Positions 21,773-31,503 of a stretch of 64,000 nucleotides of DNA are shown one piece after another (the stretch's first letter is position 1; each line of letters opens with the position of its first letter). The DNA comes from Azorinus chamasolen (taxonomy: Eukaryota > Mollusca > Bivalvia > Cardiida > Solecurtidae). Made by a program: the position numbers and the translations under genes. The stretch lies in contig OY755240.1 of the NCBI GenBank assembly GCA_963576725.1, positions 61,876,633 through 61,940,632 on the forward strand, written 5' to 3'. The notes beneath the pieces were generated by a model, which saw only the letters and a program-made list of their open reading frames with translations, searched no databases and was not told the DNA's origin.

Positions 21773-21804
21773 AGGAGAGCTTTCTACATGACTTTCACCC
21801 TGCA

Positions 21805-22029
21805 TTAACCCATTACCTCATAGGCTATTTTTAGATACAACCTCTTTAAATAAATCTACCGAAATGGAGTATTAACTAGAGAAAAGGATTTTTTTTTAGA
21901 ATTTTGTAGTTTGAAACCATTGAGATAAATAGAGCACTTATAGGAGCAACTGTTCTATTTATCATAATGGTTTCACAAAGCGACTTCTACAGAGTCGTCA
22001 AAAATCGTCAACATGAGGGAATGGGTTAA
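21805..22029. mobile_element. MITE-B inside MITE-C
   Basis: Complete; both TTAA copies intact within the host CTGCA-TTAA-GCTGCCACC. Confidence 0.9.
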
Positions 22030-22053
22030 GCTGCCACCTGTTTCCAAGATAAA

Positions 22054-22263
22054 TACAGTAACACCCAGCTAATGCGACCACCTAAAAGAGGTATAATTCT
22101 GGGTGGTAGAGGCAGGTGGTAGCTTAATGCAGGACAGAAGTAATGCAGAAAGCTCCTCTAGGAGCTTTCTGCATTACTTTTGTCCTGCATTAAGCAACCA
22201 CCTGCTTTATAAAGACACCCATATTTATTCATCAAGTGGTCGCATTAGCGGGGTTCTACTGTA
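22054..22263. mobile_element. MITE-C
   Basis: TACAGTAACACCCAGCTAAT to GCGGGGTTCTACTGTA, hairpin intact. Confidence 0.88.
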
Positions 22264-23176
22264 GTTATGCTAAGTTTAACATCGGATTAGAAAGGTTTTA
22301 GTGAATAAACAAATACTCCAAACTGTAAGTAAACGAAAAATCTTGTTTCTAAAGGGAGGATACTTTGTGGTAACCTAGGGAACACATAAACAAATACTAC
22401 TGTGAAAAACTGTGACAGTTCTTGTAAATTTTCTATGTCATAAAAAAGCATTAAAATAGCATTAAAGAAGCATTAAGGTTTTTCAAACAACTACTGAATT
22501 CTGGGGGAAATTGTGTTAAGTTTTACATGTACTGTCAAACCTTTTCAAACATGTTAAACATGCTGGAATCTAAATAAAAGACAACATTTTAGAATGGTTT
22601 CAAGACAACCAAGCCAAAACAGAATGCTTAAAGTCCTAAAACCCATGTTATCGCACACAGTCATGATAAAAATAAGCATGCATCTATTAGGGTGACTCTT
22701 AGTGTCCTTTAATTCTCTAACAAGCCAAAGCATAAAAGCTAGGTAAACTTTCTAGTCAAATCAGCAGAAGATCAAGCCAAATGCACAATTCTAGAATAAG
22801 GTGTTATCCTTCCTAGCAGTTGAGTATTATTTTGATAAGAACACAAATACCAAAACTGGCCATTTTTCAATCTGAGAACATTTCAAAACAAAATCCTGAA
22901 ATTTACTTGAAACTCCTTTTTTTCCACAGAAAATTCCAGGGTACCTGATTTTGTTGGTATAGTTACATAATGAATGGCAAGAGAGATGATGCAAATGGTG
23001 TTGAATAAAAAAAATCACGTTAATAAATGATGACTTAACTATGGCAATACATCATACATGATTGAGTTTCTCACAGTTTCTCCTACCTAAGCTTGCAGAT
23101 AAAGTGTCTGATGTTCATTTTCAACAAAAATATGTGATGTTTCACTGCATCTTTTAGTTTTTGCAAAAATTAAGAT
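22264..23176. other. Longest repeat-free stretch of the 13-30 kb part; no gene seen
   Basis: AT-rich; AGCATTAAAATAGCATTAAA is a small local duplication. A 63-codon minus frame at 22827-23018 shows no homology I recognise. Confidence 0.4.
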
Positions 23177-23620
23177 ATTCATCCTTTACTTCACAAATAT
23201 TCATGTAAGAATTTAGGATTTCAGAAATATTAACCCTTTCCTCCATAAACACACCTTCCTACCCCTCTTTAAAAATAACCTATTGAAACCATTGTGATAA
23301 ATAGAGCATTTGCTCCTATAGGATCAAATGCTCTATTTATCAGATAATCACAATGGTTTCAAATTACCAAATTCTAAAATTTTCCTTTTCTCTAGTTAAT
23401 GCTCCTTTTCGGTAGATTTATTCAAAGTGGTTGGATCTAAAAATAGCCAATGAGGGAATGGGTTAACTAAACGTCTACTATGGTACATGAAATGTAACTT
23501 CTGTCACGGAAATATCTAAGAATCAGATCTATAATATTATTTAAGCAAACACAGCAGACCTACAGGAGCTGTCTGATCTGGGTCTACTCTGTTTGCAAAT
23601 GCAAAATTATGCGGAGGTAA
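23177..23620. mobile_element. MITE-A interrupted by MITE-B
   Basis: Long arm to GAAATATTAA, resumed at CTAAACGTCTACTATGG; hairpin partly deleted; right end eroded. Confidence 0.75.
23230..23466. mobile_element. MITE-B inside MITE-A
   Basis: TTAACCCTTTCCTCCATAAA to GAGGGAATGGGTTAA; inserted at the TTAA of the host's ATGAATATTAATT region. Confidence 0.88.
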
Positions 23621-23657
23621 TCACAAATTTGTTGCTAGTGTGCAAAGGCTTCCGTTG

Positions 23658-23887
23658 TTAACCCATTCTATCCTAGACTATTTTTAGACCCAACCTATTT
23701 GAATAAATCTACCGAAAAGGAGCATTTACTAGAGAAAAGGAAATGTTTTAGATTTGTGTAGTATTGAAACCAATGTGATAAATAGAGCATTTGCTCCTAT
23801 GGAGCAAATGCTCTATTTATCACAATGGTTTCAAAAGGTGATGTTTACAGAGGCGTAAAAAGGCATATTTATGGAGGAAAGGGTTAT
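23658..23887. mobile_element. MITE-B
   Basis: TTAACCCATTCTATCCTAG to GAGGAAAGGGTTAT. Confidence 0.87.
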
Positions 23888-24017
23888 AAATATCATACGA
23901 TGCTAACCCAGGCTTATAGCTTATCAATTAACTATAAAACTCTAATAATATAAGAAAGAACCACCCACACAAAGATCCTCTATTTTAGTGTAACATGTCT
24001 ATTTCTATCTTTTTTAA

Positions 24018-24232
24018 AAACCTTTACTTAATGAATATTCAAGTAAGAATTATCGACTTTATGAATATCAATTTGATGATTTTTTATAATGGGATCATGA
24101 ACAAGGGAATTTTTTACCATGGCAGACACTGCAGATATAGACTTATGTAATTTCACTGCTGATATAGATTTATGTACATGTAATTAAGTAAGTAAACAGA
24201 GCAGACCCTGATCAGATTGCTCCTATGAATCC
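24018..24232. mobile_element. MITE-A, right half lost
   Basis: Long arm and first hairpin half, ending at GATTGCTCCTATGA. Confidence 0.75.
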
Positions 24233-24502
24233 AAGTAACTTGCTTGCTCAACAGAATCCAAACTGTTTTATAACTGTGATTTTGTTGTACATCTTTTATT
24301 TAAAATAATCAAAGAAAATTAAAATATCTAAATTGCAGAAGATGAAGAAATTTTGCAGATGACAACTGTCGAAGCATAAGAGTTAATCCAGAAATATTTA
24401 CTAGACCTGAAATTTTAATGGAAACTAATAGAGGAATATAAGTCTTAGCTGACAAGAGATTAAATTTGATCCCATCATAAATGAGGCTTATTTTCAAACA
24501 TA

Positions 24503-24726
24503 TCAACCCTTTACTCCATAAATACGCCTTTGCAAACAGAGTAGATCCATACCAGAAGGCTCTGACCAGGGTCTGATCTGTTTTGTTTATGATATAATAT
24601 AGATATGATTCTACAGTATCTGTCATGGACAAAAATTCCTGGTCCAAGTGCTTTTATAACAAGTTGTCTAATTAATATTCACAATGTCATTATTTCTTAC
24701 ATGAATATGCATGGAGTAAAGGGCAA
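24503..24726. mobile_element. MITE-A
   Basis: TCAACCCTTTACTCCATAAA to GGAGTAAAGGGCAA; hairpin shortened. Confidence 0.83.
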
Positions 24727-24736
24727 AGATGACATG

Positions 24737-24976
24737 TTAACCCTTTCCTCCATAAAGACGCCTTTCTACGCCTCTGTAACTTATTGTATTAAGTCACTTT
24801 TTGAAACCATTGTAATAAATAGAGCATTTGCTCCATAGGAGCAAATGCTCTATTTATCACAATGGTTTCAGAACTACACAATAGTAAAATTTTCCTTTTC
24901 TCTAGTAAATGCTCATTTTTGGTAGATTCATTCAAAGAGGATGGACTTAAAAATAGCCCATGAGGGAATGGGTTAA
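24737..24976. mobile_element. MITE-B
   Basis: TTAACCCTTTCCTCCATAAA to GAGGGAATGGGTTAA, complete. Confidence 0.88.
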
Positions 24977-25021
24977 TGTTAGTTCACTGTTACCTGCAAG
25001 CACTGTAAACATTTTATGACT

Positions 25022-25125
25022 TTAACCCATTTACATCATGTTGATTCATTTTTACACATTTGCAAACAGAGACGACCAAGGTCAGACAACTTTTGTAGGA
25101 GCTGTCAAATTTCATAATGGGGGAA
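25022..25125. mobile_element. MITE-A fragment
   Basis: TTTAACCCATTTACATCATG and half a hairpin, GCAAACAGAGACGACC. Confidence 0.6.
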
Positions 25126-25204
25126 ATATTCATGAATTGGCATCACAATAGTTTTATACTAAACTTATACTCCATATGTAGATCTTGTGAACGTAGCATA
25201 CAAT

Positions 25205-25583
25205 CAGAGTTAACAGATAAAGGTGAGTACAGTAGAATCCCTTTAATGCGACCACTTAATGAGTTAACATTTCTGCCTTTATAAGCAGGTGGCTGCTTAA
25301 TGCAGTACAAAAGTTATGCAGAAAGCTCCTCTCTAGGAGCTTTCTGTATAACTTTCATCCTGTATTAAGCTACCACCTGCCTCTGCTACCCATTTTTGGT
25401 TGTCGCATTAGCGGGTTTTTACTGTACTCAAATACTAAAATCGTCATTTCTCCACCAAACCCTATGTTGTGACCACTCTTTAGAATCGTCTCAGAGAGAC
25501 GATTCTAAAGAGTGGTCACAACATAGGGTTTGGTGGAGAAATAAAGAAGTTATTCTTGAAAATGTATCTTATCTGGACCTCTG
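25205..25583. mobile_element. MITE-D with a MITE-C inside
   Basis: CAGAGTTAACAGATAAAGG to TTATCTGGACCTCTG, flanked by ATACAAT on both sides (7 bp). The hairpin at ~25445-25545 is near perfect. Confidence 0.85.
25228..25426. mobile_element. MITE-C inside MITE-D
   Basis: TACAGTAGAATCCCTTTAAT to GCGGGTTTTTACTGTA; interrupts the host at GGTGAG-TA-CTCAAATAC. Confidence 0.88.
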
Positions 25584-25648
25584 ATACAATATCAGCGAAA
25601 CAATAACAAGAAGGCTAACAGATGACTACTTCTTCAATTCCCTGTGCT

Positions 25649-25807
25649 TTAACCCTTTACCTGATGAATATTCATGTCATAAAAAATAACTTTTTTTCAT
25701 ATGCCATCATACAAATTTTTTTTTCATATGCCATAATAAAACATTAGCTAATAAATATTCATGAGGTCATTAATTCTTACATGAAAATACAACAGGGAAA
25801 GTGTTAA
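25649..25807. mobile_element. MITE-A long-arm homodimer without hairpin
   Basis: TTAACCCTTTACCTGATGAA to ACAGGGAAAGTGTTAA. Two long arms meet at a doubled TTTTTTCATATGCCAT; the central hairpin is absent. Confidence 0.75.
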
Positions 25808-25840
25808 CTGATTTTTTTTATATTGAGCTATAAACAAAAT

Positions 25841-25986
25841 AACCTTTTGGTCATGACAGAAGCTTTAGAATTAGGCTTATATTACCATTATTCCATTAGC
25901 AAACAGCAGAGCCAGAGCAGACAGGAGCTGTCTGATCTGGGTCTACTCTGTTTGCAAATGTGTCAACATTAGTCTTTATAATGTAT
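25841..25986. mobile_element. MITE-A, left-truncated
   Basis: AACCTTTTGGTCATGACAGA through an eroded hairpin to the next TTAA. Confidence 0.65.
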
Positions 25987-26212
25987 TTAACCCGTTTCAT
26001 GCATTTGCAAGCAGAGTAGACCCAAATCAGACTGCTCCTGCGGAAGCCGTCTGATCAGGATCTGCTCTATTTCCTTATATAATATAGATATGATTTTATA
26101 CTTTCTGCCAGAGCCAAACATTCCTGTGTCCATGTGCTATTATAACAATTAATGTAATTAATATCCATGATGTCATTATTTCTAACATGAATATTCATGG
26201 AGTAAAGGGTAA
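25987..26212. mobile_element. MITE-A
   Basis: TTAACCCGTTTCATGCATTT to GGAGTAAAGGGTAA, complete. Confidence 0.85.
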
Positions 26213-26542
26213 CATTATCATCCATCAACAAAACACTTGACATTTCTAACAATATGAAACAATACCATTTGTAACAAAACATACATTGATACAATTTTTA
26301 ACATAAATCTATTCCTCCAAATCAATCCTAGAGAATTAATTCATTTAATATTCTTAATGACACCTGCTTCACCATTTAAATAATATCAGTACAAAAACAA
26401 AGAAATAATTTCATCTCGAAGCATATATAGCCCTCTGTACAAATTTCTCATAAAACAGCATCATTGTAATCACTGGATTTCTCTGGATTATGCTGTGGTT
26501 GTGACAACCTAAAGGCAGAGGCATGAATAGCTCCTTTATGTC

Positions 26543-26760
26543 TTAACCCAATCCCTCATAAGCTATTTTTAGATACAACCTCTTTGAATAAATCTACCGA
26601 AAAGGAGCATTAACTAGAGAAAAGGAAACTTTTTAGAGTTGTGTAGTTTGAAACCATTGTGATAAATAGAGCATTTGCTCCTATAGGAACAAATGCTCTA
26701 TTTATCACAATGTTTTCACAAAGTGACTTTTAGAGTAGTCAATATGAGGGAATGGGTTAC
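26543..26760. mobile_element. MITE-B
   Basis: TTAACCCAATCCCTCATAAG to GAGGGAATGGGTTAC. Confidence 0.88.
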
Positions 26761-26834
26761 CCAGCCCCTCTACTGTTCTCAAGATGATTCTTGACTGAAG
26801 CTATATAGGTCTTTATTGTACTTAGCCAATATAT

Positions 26835-27036
26835 CAGAGCTACAGATAATGGTGCATGCTCAAATACTAAAATCGTCATTTCTCCACTGAACCCCATGTT
26901 GTGACCACTCTTTAGAATTGTCTTGAAGAGACTATACTAAAGAGTGGCTTTAGTGGTCACAACATAGGATTTGGTGGAGAAATAAAGAAGTTATACTTGA
27001 AAATATTTTAATTTACGCATCTTATCTGGAGCTCTG
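26835..27036. mobile_element. MITE-D
   Basis: CAGAGCTACAGATAATGG to TCTGGAGCTCTG; AATATAT directly repeated on both sides. Confidence 0.85.
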
Positions 27037-27208
27037 AATATATCATACATACAAATTACAAGTACTTCTATGTTTGCATATCGGCAAGAAGATTCTCAAT
27101 TTAGACAACTGACAATGTTACAGGAAGCCCAACACACACATGCTCGCCGACCACTGGTGAGAACATAACACGTCCCACCTAAAGACAGGCATATAAAAGC
27201 TGCACTCA

Positions 27209-27427
27209 TTATCCCTTTATCTCATGAATTTTTATACACAAGAATTCATGACTTAATTAATAAATGCTCACTGAATTTTTGGTCAAGGTAAAAACTATAG
27301 AATCAAATCTATATAATTCCTTAGGCAAACAGAGAAGACCTTAACCAGACTGTTCCAACTTCAGCCATCTGGTCTTGGTCTACTCTGCAAAGGTTTGGAA
27401 AGGTGTTTCTATGAGATAAAGGGTTAA
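27209..27427. mobile_element. MITE-A
   Basis: TTATCCCTTTATCTCATGAA to GATAAAGGGTTAA. Confidence 0.83.
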
Positions 27428-27479
27428 ATAAATCAAACAAAAACATATATTCCTGCTAATTTATAATCTGGAATGATAA

Positions 27480-27898
27480 AAACAAGAGGGCCATGAGACC
27501 CTGAAGCGCTCACCTGAGATAACCCCCCGGGTGGGGCCATTTTTGACTCAGAAGTCATCATTTGTACAGCCTTGGTAGAGAACAATACGGCAAATGTGCA
27601 TGCCATTAATTAATGGTCTAAGCATTAAGGTTTCAGAGAAAAAGAATATTTTACATTTCCCCATGAAAAACTGATAAGCCCCAGTAATCTATACGGTCAT
27701 GTCAGAAAAACTTGCCCCACAGCAAGGGGAATAACTCTAGCCAAAAACTTTGAACAATATTTCGTTCCCCCTAGCCACTTATCCTTCTGACAAACTTTGG
27801 TTAAAATCGGGTTAGCGGTCGTTTGAAAATGTGGCTGGATGCCAGACGGAGAGCGGACACAATAGCTCATACTGAGCCTTTGGCTCAGGTGAGCTATT
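27480..27898. repeat. PRL-type element, short copy
   Basis: Starts ACAAGAGGGCCATGAGACCC and ends with a hairpin GAGCCTTTGGCTC then AGGTGAGCTAT. One core (GGGGCCATTTTTGACTC) and the conserved GAGCGGACACAATAGCTC. The terminal hairpin close to CTRR-like bases suggests a Helitron/Helentron derivative. Confidence 0.7.
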
Positions 27899-28217
27899 AA
27901 CTCAAACATTACCACCGTTTATGAATGCAAAGAAAATATTTTCCTTATTTCTTTTCATACTAGTGGCACTTTCATGCTTACCAATGCAATCATTTAAAAA
28001 AAAAAGATATAAGTTTTCAAATATATAAGAATCATGGTGAATAATATGTTCATATTTCAACTGAAAAGAAATCATTTAATTTGAAACTCATTCTGTAACA
28101 CACAGTATCAAGAGACTGACATTCAAGCAGTCAATCTGGTATTGAGATTTTCTCAGCACATCTAGTGCAAAACTGCTTTTCCAAAGGCAACAAGGGCTAA
28201 GCCCAGACAACAAGCAA

Positions 28218-28455
28218 TTAACCCTTTACTTCATGAATAATCAAGTAAGATCTAAAGATTTTATGAATAATAATTCACTTATTTTTTGTATAAATGGCAT
28301 ATGAACACAGGGATTTTTGGCCATTGCACAAACTGTAGTATTTTAAAAGCTGTCAGAGCAAACTCTGATCAGATGGCTCCTACTGGAGCTGTCTGATCTG
28401 GGTCTAGTCTCTTTGCAAAGACGTAGAAAGGCACATACATGGAGTAAAGGGTTAG
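28218..28455. mobile_element. MITE-A
   Basis: TTAACCCTTTACTTCATGAA to GGAGTAAAGGGTTAG. Confidence 0.85.
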
Positions 28456-28573
28456 TGCAAGCATTAAAGGACCTCAAAATAATGCAAGGAAGACATCATA
28501 TTGTATAATAATATGAAGAAAGTCATTCTATCAAAAATTCTTTGTGGTCTTCATGCAGCATTGAAATACTGTG

Positions 28574-28767
28574 CAAGAGCTACAGATAAGGATGCGTACC
28601 CAAATACTAAAATTGTCATTTCTCAACCAAACCCTATACTGTGACCACTCTTTAGAATCGTCTCGAAGAGACGATTCTAAAGAGTGGTCACAGTATAGGG
28701 TTTGATGGAGAAATAAACGAGTAATTCTTGAAAATATTCTAATTTACTCATTTTATCTGGAGCTCTG
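28574..28767. mobile_element. MITE-D
   Basis: CAAGAGCTACAGATAAGG to TCTGGAGCTCTG; ACTGTG on both sides; hairpin almost perfect. Confidence 0.85.
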
Positions 28768-28856
28768 ACTGTGAATTAATCCTTTCAATGTACTTCAAAC
28801 ATGTCAACTTACCATGAATATTCAGGGGAGTTTTATTTTCAAGAAAAGTGTAATAT

Positions 28857-28928
28857 AACAAACCATGCAGATCCTGATGAGAGTGCTCCACTAGGAACCC
28901 TCTCACCTGGGTCTACACTGATTGCAAA
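28857..28928. repeat. MITE-A-related hairpin, same subtype as 21117-21184
   Basis: CAAACCATGCAGATCCTGAT ... CTGGGTCTACACTGATTGC. Confidence 0.5.
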
Positions 28929-29093
28929 CGACCTCGTTTCCTACACTAAAAAGGTTACTAAAATTCAAGAATACTAAAATATAAGAATCAGTACAACGAT
29001 GAAAAATTTAAGACACATTACAACTTTTAAATGTTTATATGCAAACCAATCAAACTGTTCTGTGGATAATCAACTGTGGCTGTTTAATCCTTT

Positions 29094-29461
29094 ACTCCAT
29101 AAATATACCTTTCTACACCTTTGCAAACAGAGTAGACCCAGATCAGACAGCTCCTATAGGAGCTGTCTGATCAGGGTCTGCTCTGTTTGCTAATGGAATT
29201 TGAAAGATCTGTTTCATTACTTTCTAAAATGGCTACAATGTTTCACCTTCAATATTTCATTATATTTCTTTTTTCCATGAATATTCAGTAGGTACTGAGA
29301 TTTGGACAAAACATAGAACAGGGAAATAGATAATAAAGATATAATTCTACAGATTCTGCTATAGCCAAATACTCCTGTGTTTATGTGCCATTGTAAAAAT
29401 TAATCTAATTAATATTCATGATGTCATTTCTTACATAAATATTCATGGAGTAAAGGGTTAA
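29094..29461. mobile_element. MITE-A/A' mosaic with both long arms
   Basis: Short arm and hairpin, then the complete A' long arm up to AACAGGGAAATAG, then the A long arm (ATTCTACAGATTCTGC) to AAAGGGTTAA; 368 bp. Confidence 0.83.
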
Positions 29462-29576
29462 GTTATTTAATTATCCTATGAAATAAGACAAACAAACTTG
29501 ATAAGCAAAAAACTAGAGCATACTTAGATCACACTATTCCTAAAAGAGCAGTTTGATCCAGGTCTACAGTATATCT

Positions 29577-29816
29577 TATAACCAATTCCTTAATAGGCTA
29601 TTTTAGAACCAACCTCTTTGAATAAGTCCCCCCAAAAGGAGCATTAATTATAGAAAAGGAGAATTTTAGAATTGTGTTGTTTTGAAACCATTGTGATAAA
29701 TAGAGCATTTGCTCTTATTTGCTCTTATTGAGCAAATGCTCTATTTATCACAATGGTTTGAAAAAAGTGACTTTTAAAGAGGCGTAGAAATGCGTATTTA
29801 TGGAGGAAAGGGTTGA
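29577..29816. mobile_element. MITE-B
   Basis: Hairpin loop with a duplicated TTTGCTCTTA; left TTAA eroded, right GGGTTGA. Confidence 0.82.
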
Positions 29817-29953
29817 CCCTTTTCTTCATATTAAAGCCTTTTCACGCATTTGCGAGACGATTCTAAAGAGTGATATTACCATAGAGTTTGGGGGAGAAAC
29901 AAAGGAAATTATTCTTGAAAATGATTAAATTCACACATCTTATCTGTACCTCT
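29817..29953. mobile_element. MITE-A arm fused to half a MITE-D
   Basis: CCCTTTTCTTCATATTAAAG..GCATTTGC then GAGACGATTCTAAAGAGTG ... CTTATCTGTACCTCTG. Confidence 0.68.
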
Positions 29954-29957
29954 GTTT

Positions 29958-30025
29958 CAAGGTTTTGCAAACAGTGTAGACACGGATCAGATGACAAGCT
30001 GCTCTGTGCACACAGCATTTGCAAA
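29958..30025. mobile_element. MITE-A hairpin fragment just downstream of the phosphatase stop
   Basis: TTTGCAAACAGTGTAGACAC ... CAGCATTTGCAAATC; could lie in the 3' UTR of the gene. Confidence 0.5.
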
Positions 30026-30076
30026 TCTATCAAAGTTAATATTTTTGTGACATGGCTTGCATGTTTTCAGAATTTT

Positions 30077-31503
30077 TCAGTGACCAATCGTGTTAGGGAC
30101 TTTCTGCTGCATGAATGGAGTGGGTGGGGTCTCGTACACAATGCTGGCGATTGGTTTTAAAGGTTTTCTTGGACGCCATGATGTATGGAATTTCTGACTC
30201 TCGGTTTGCAACTTGGATTTGCTTCCGAACACTGTAAAAGTGGACTGATTTGAGTGATTTGCAGGTGGTGCCAATGGTTTACTTTTCAGCGTTGGCAGAG
30301 AGTTCAGTTTGCCGTGCTGCAATGTACTTGTATTCATTGTAACATGGCAATTATCCAATGAGTTCAGTTGAGCAAATTTCGATTTCTTACTATCAGACAT
30401 CCCTGGTGGGGCCTTAGTCGCAAGTAAAAGCTCACCTGGGGTCAGGTGAGACCCCTTATTCAATGACTTAGCTGCCATGTTAAGTCTGTGGTTCTGAACA
30501 GATGCCTTGTTCTTGCCAGTAAATGCCCAGCAAATAGGGGATGCAGAGACTCCTTTTTTGTTGTACTTCCTGTTCTGAGGTTGTTGATGACCTTTTGGTT
30601 TAGTTGCTTTGACAGTTTGCCGTTTGTTTGATGGAATGTCAGCATCCTGTCTAATCTTGGTTCCTTTATAAATGATATTTTCTCCTTGAATAAAATCTGT
30701 TTCTCTTAAATCCTCAGGGATGTCTTCATAGTTTCTGGTACAGACAGACTCTGCAATGTCCTTGAGCAACACAGATGAATTTGGATCATCCATGAATGAC
30801 AGGTCAATTGGTCCATCTACAAGACGAGTGTTAAATACTCCATAATAATCCAGGTCATCTTCTTCAACAACCCCTGCATTTGGAACATTGATGTAAAGTC
30901 TTTGCATTTGAGCATTTTCTGGAAATTCTGGAGAGTTTTCTTTAATATCATCGTCACTGTCATCTTCATTGTCATATGGTTTAGTTTTAAATTCATCTGC
31001 ATTAAATTCGAAGTAATTATCATTATTGTATGTGTCAGAAAGCCCATGACTTTCAGACGGCTTGTCAGAATTCCCTGGATTGTCGCCCTTTTTGTTTTGA
31101 TTGTCAGAATAATCTCCCTTGCCCTCTGGATTGCAAGAGTGATCTCCCTTACCAGCACTACTATCCTCTGAGTTATTAGCTCCCTGAGATCCACCAATCA
31201 CAAAATCAAACAGACCAGCCTCTGCCTTTGGCTCTGAAATGTTCTCCCTGAAGAAAACAACGATCACTGATATGTTATCCATGGACTCGTTATCTTTCGC
31301 ATATTGAACAAGATACTTTGCGACAGACGATCTATCTCCGCCAGACTCAATTATGTAATTATAAATCAGACGGGGCAGTTCTTCCTCAGTGACAACATCC
31401 CACAATCCATCACAGGCGAGAACTATGTAGTCTTCTGTGCCATCAAGATCCTCTGTTATGACCTCGGCCTCACTACTAATGAATGGCTTGTAGGCTATGT
31501 CAC
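30077..31503 (-). CDS. PPM1E/F-like: PPM1E/F-like last exon (end of phosphatase domain and long acidic tail)
   Basis: Residues 272-746 and stop. The first ~85 codons finish the catalytic domain: DYIVLACDGLWDVV with the metal Asp at 303, and MDNISVIVVFF with the last metal Asp at 347. The tail (357-746) is low complexity. It has three KGD triplets exactly ten residues apart (390, 400, 410), an acidic run around EDDSDDD, and a basic Lys/Gln/Asn-rich part. Tail length is like PPM1E, but I recognise no domain in it. No poly(A) signal was assigned. An ORF reading from an internal Met at 31405 is just part of this exon. Confidence 0.93.

Larger units (their letters stand above)
21520..22053. mobile_element. 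MITE-C carrying two insertions
   Basis: Host pieces: AGTAAAACCCCTCTAAACC..GCAGAAAGCT (to ~21613), TAGGAGAGCTTTCTACATG..TGCATTAA (21773-21808), GCTGCCACCTGTTTCCAAG (from 22030). The right terminus is lost where the next MITE-C starts. Confidence 0.75.

Noticed and set aside
30902..31171. Frames opposite or shifted to the phosphatase tail (30817-31197 minus, 30902-31171 plus)
   Set aside because: Overlap the well supported coding frame in other frames; shadows.
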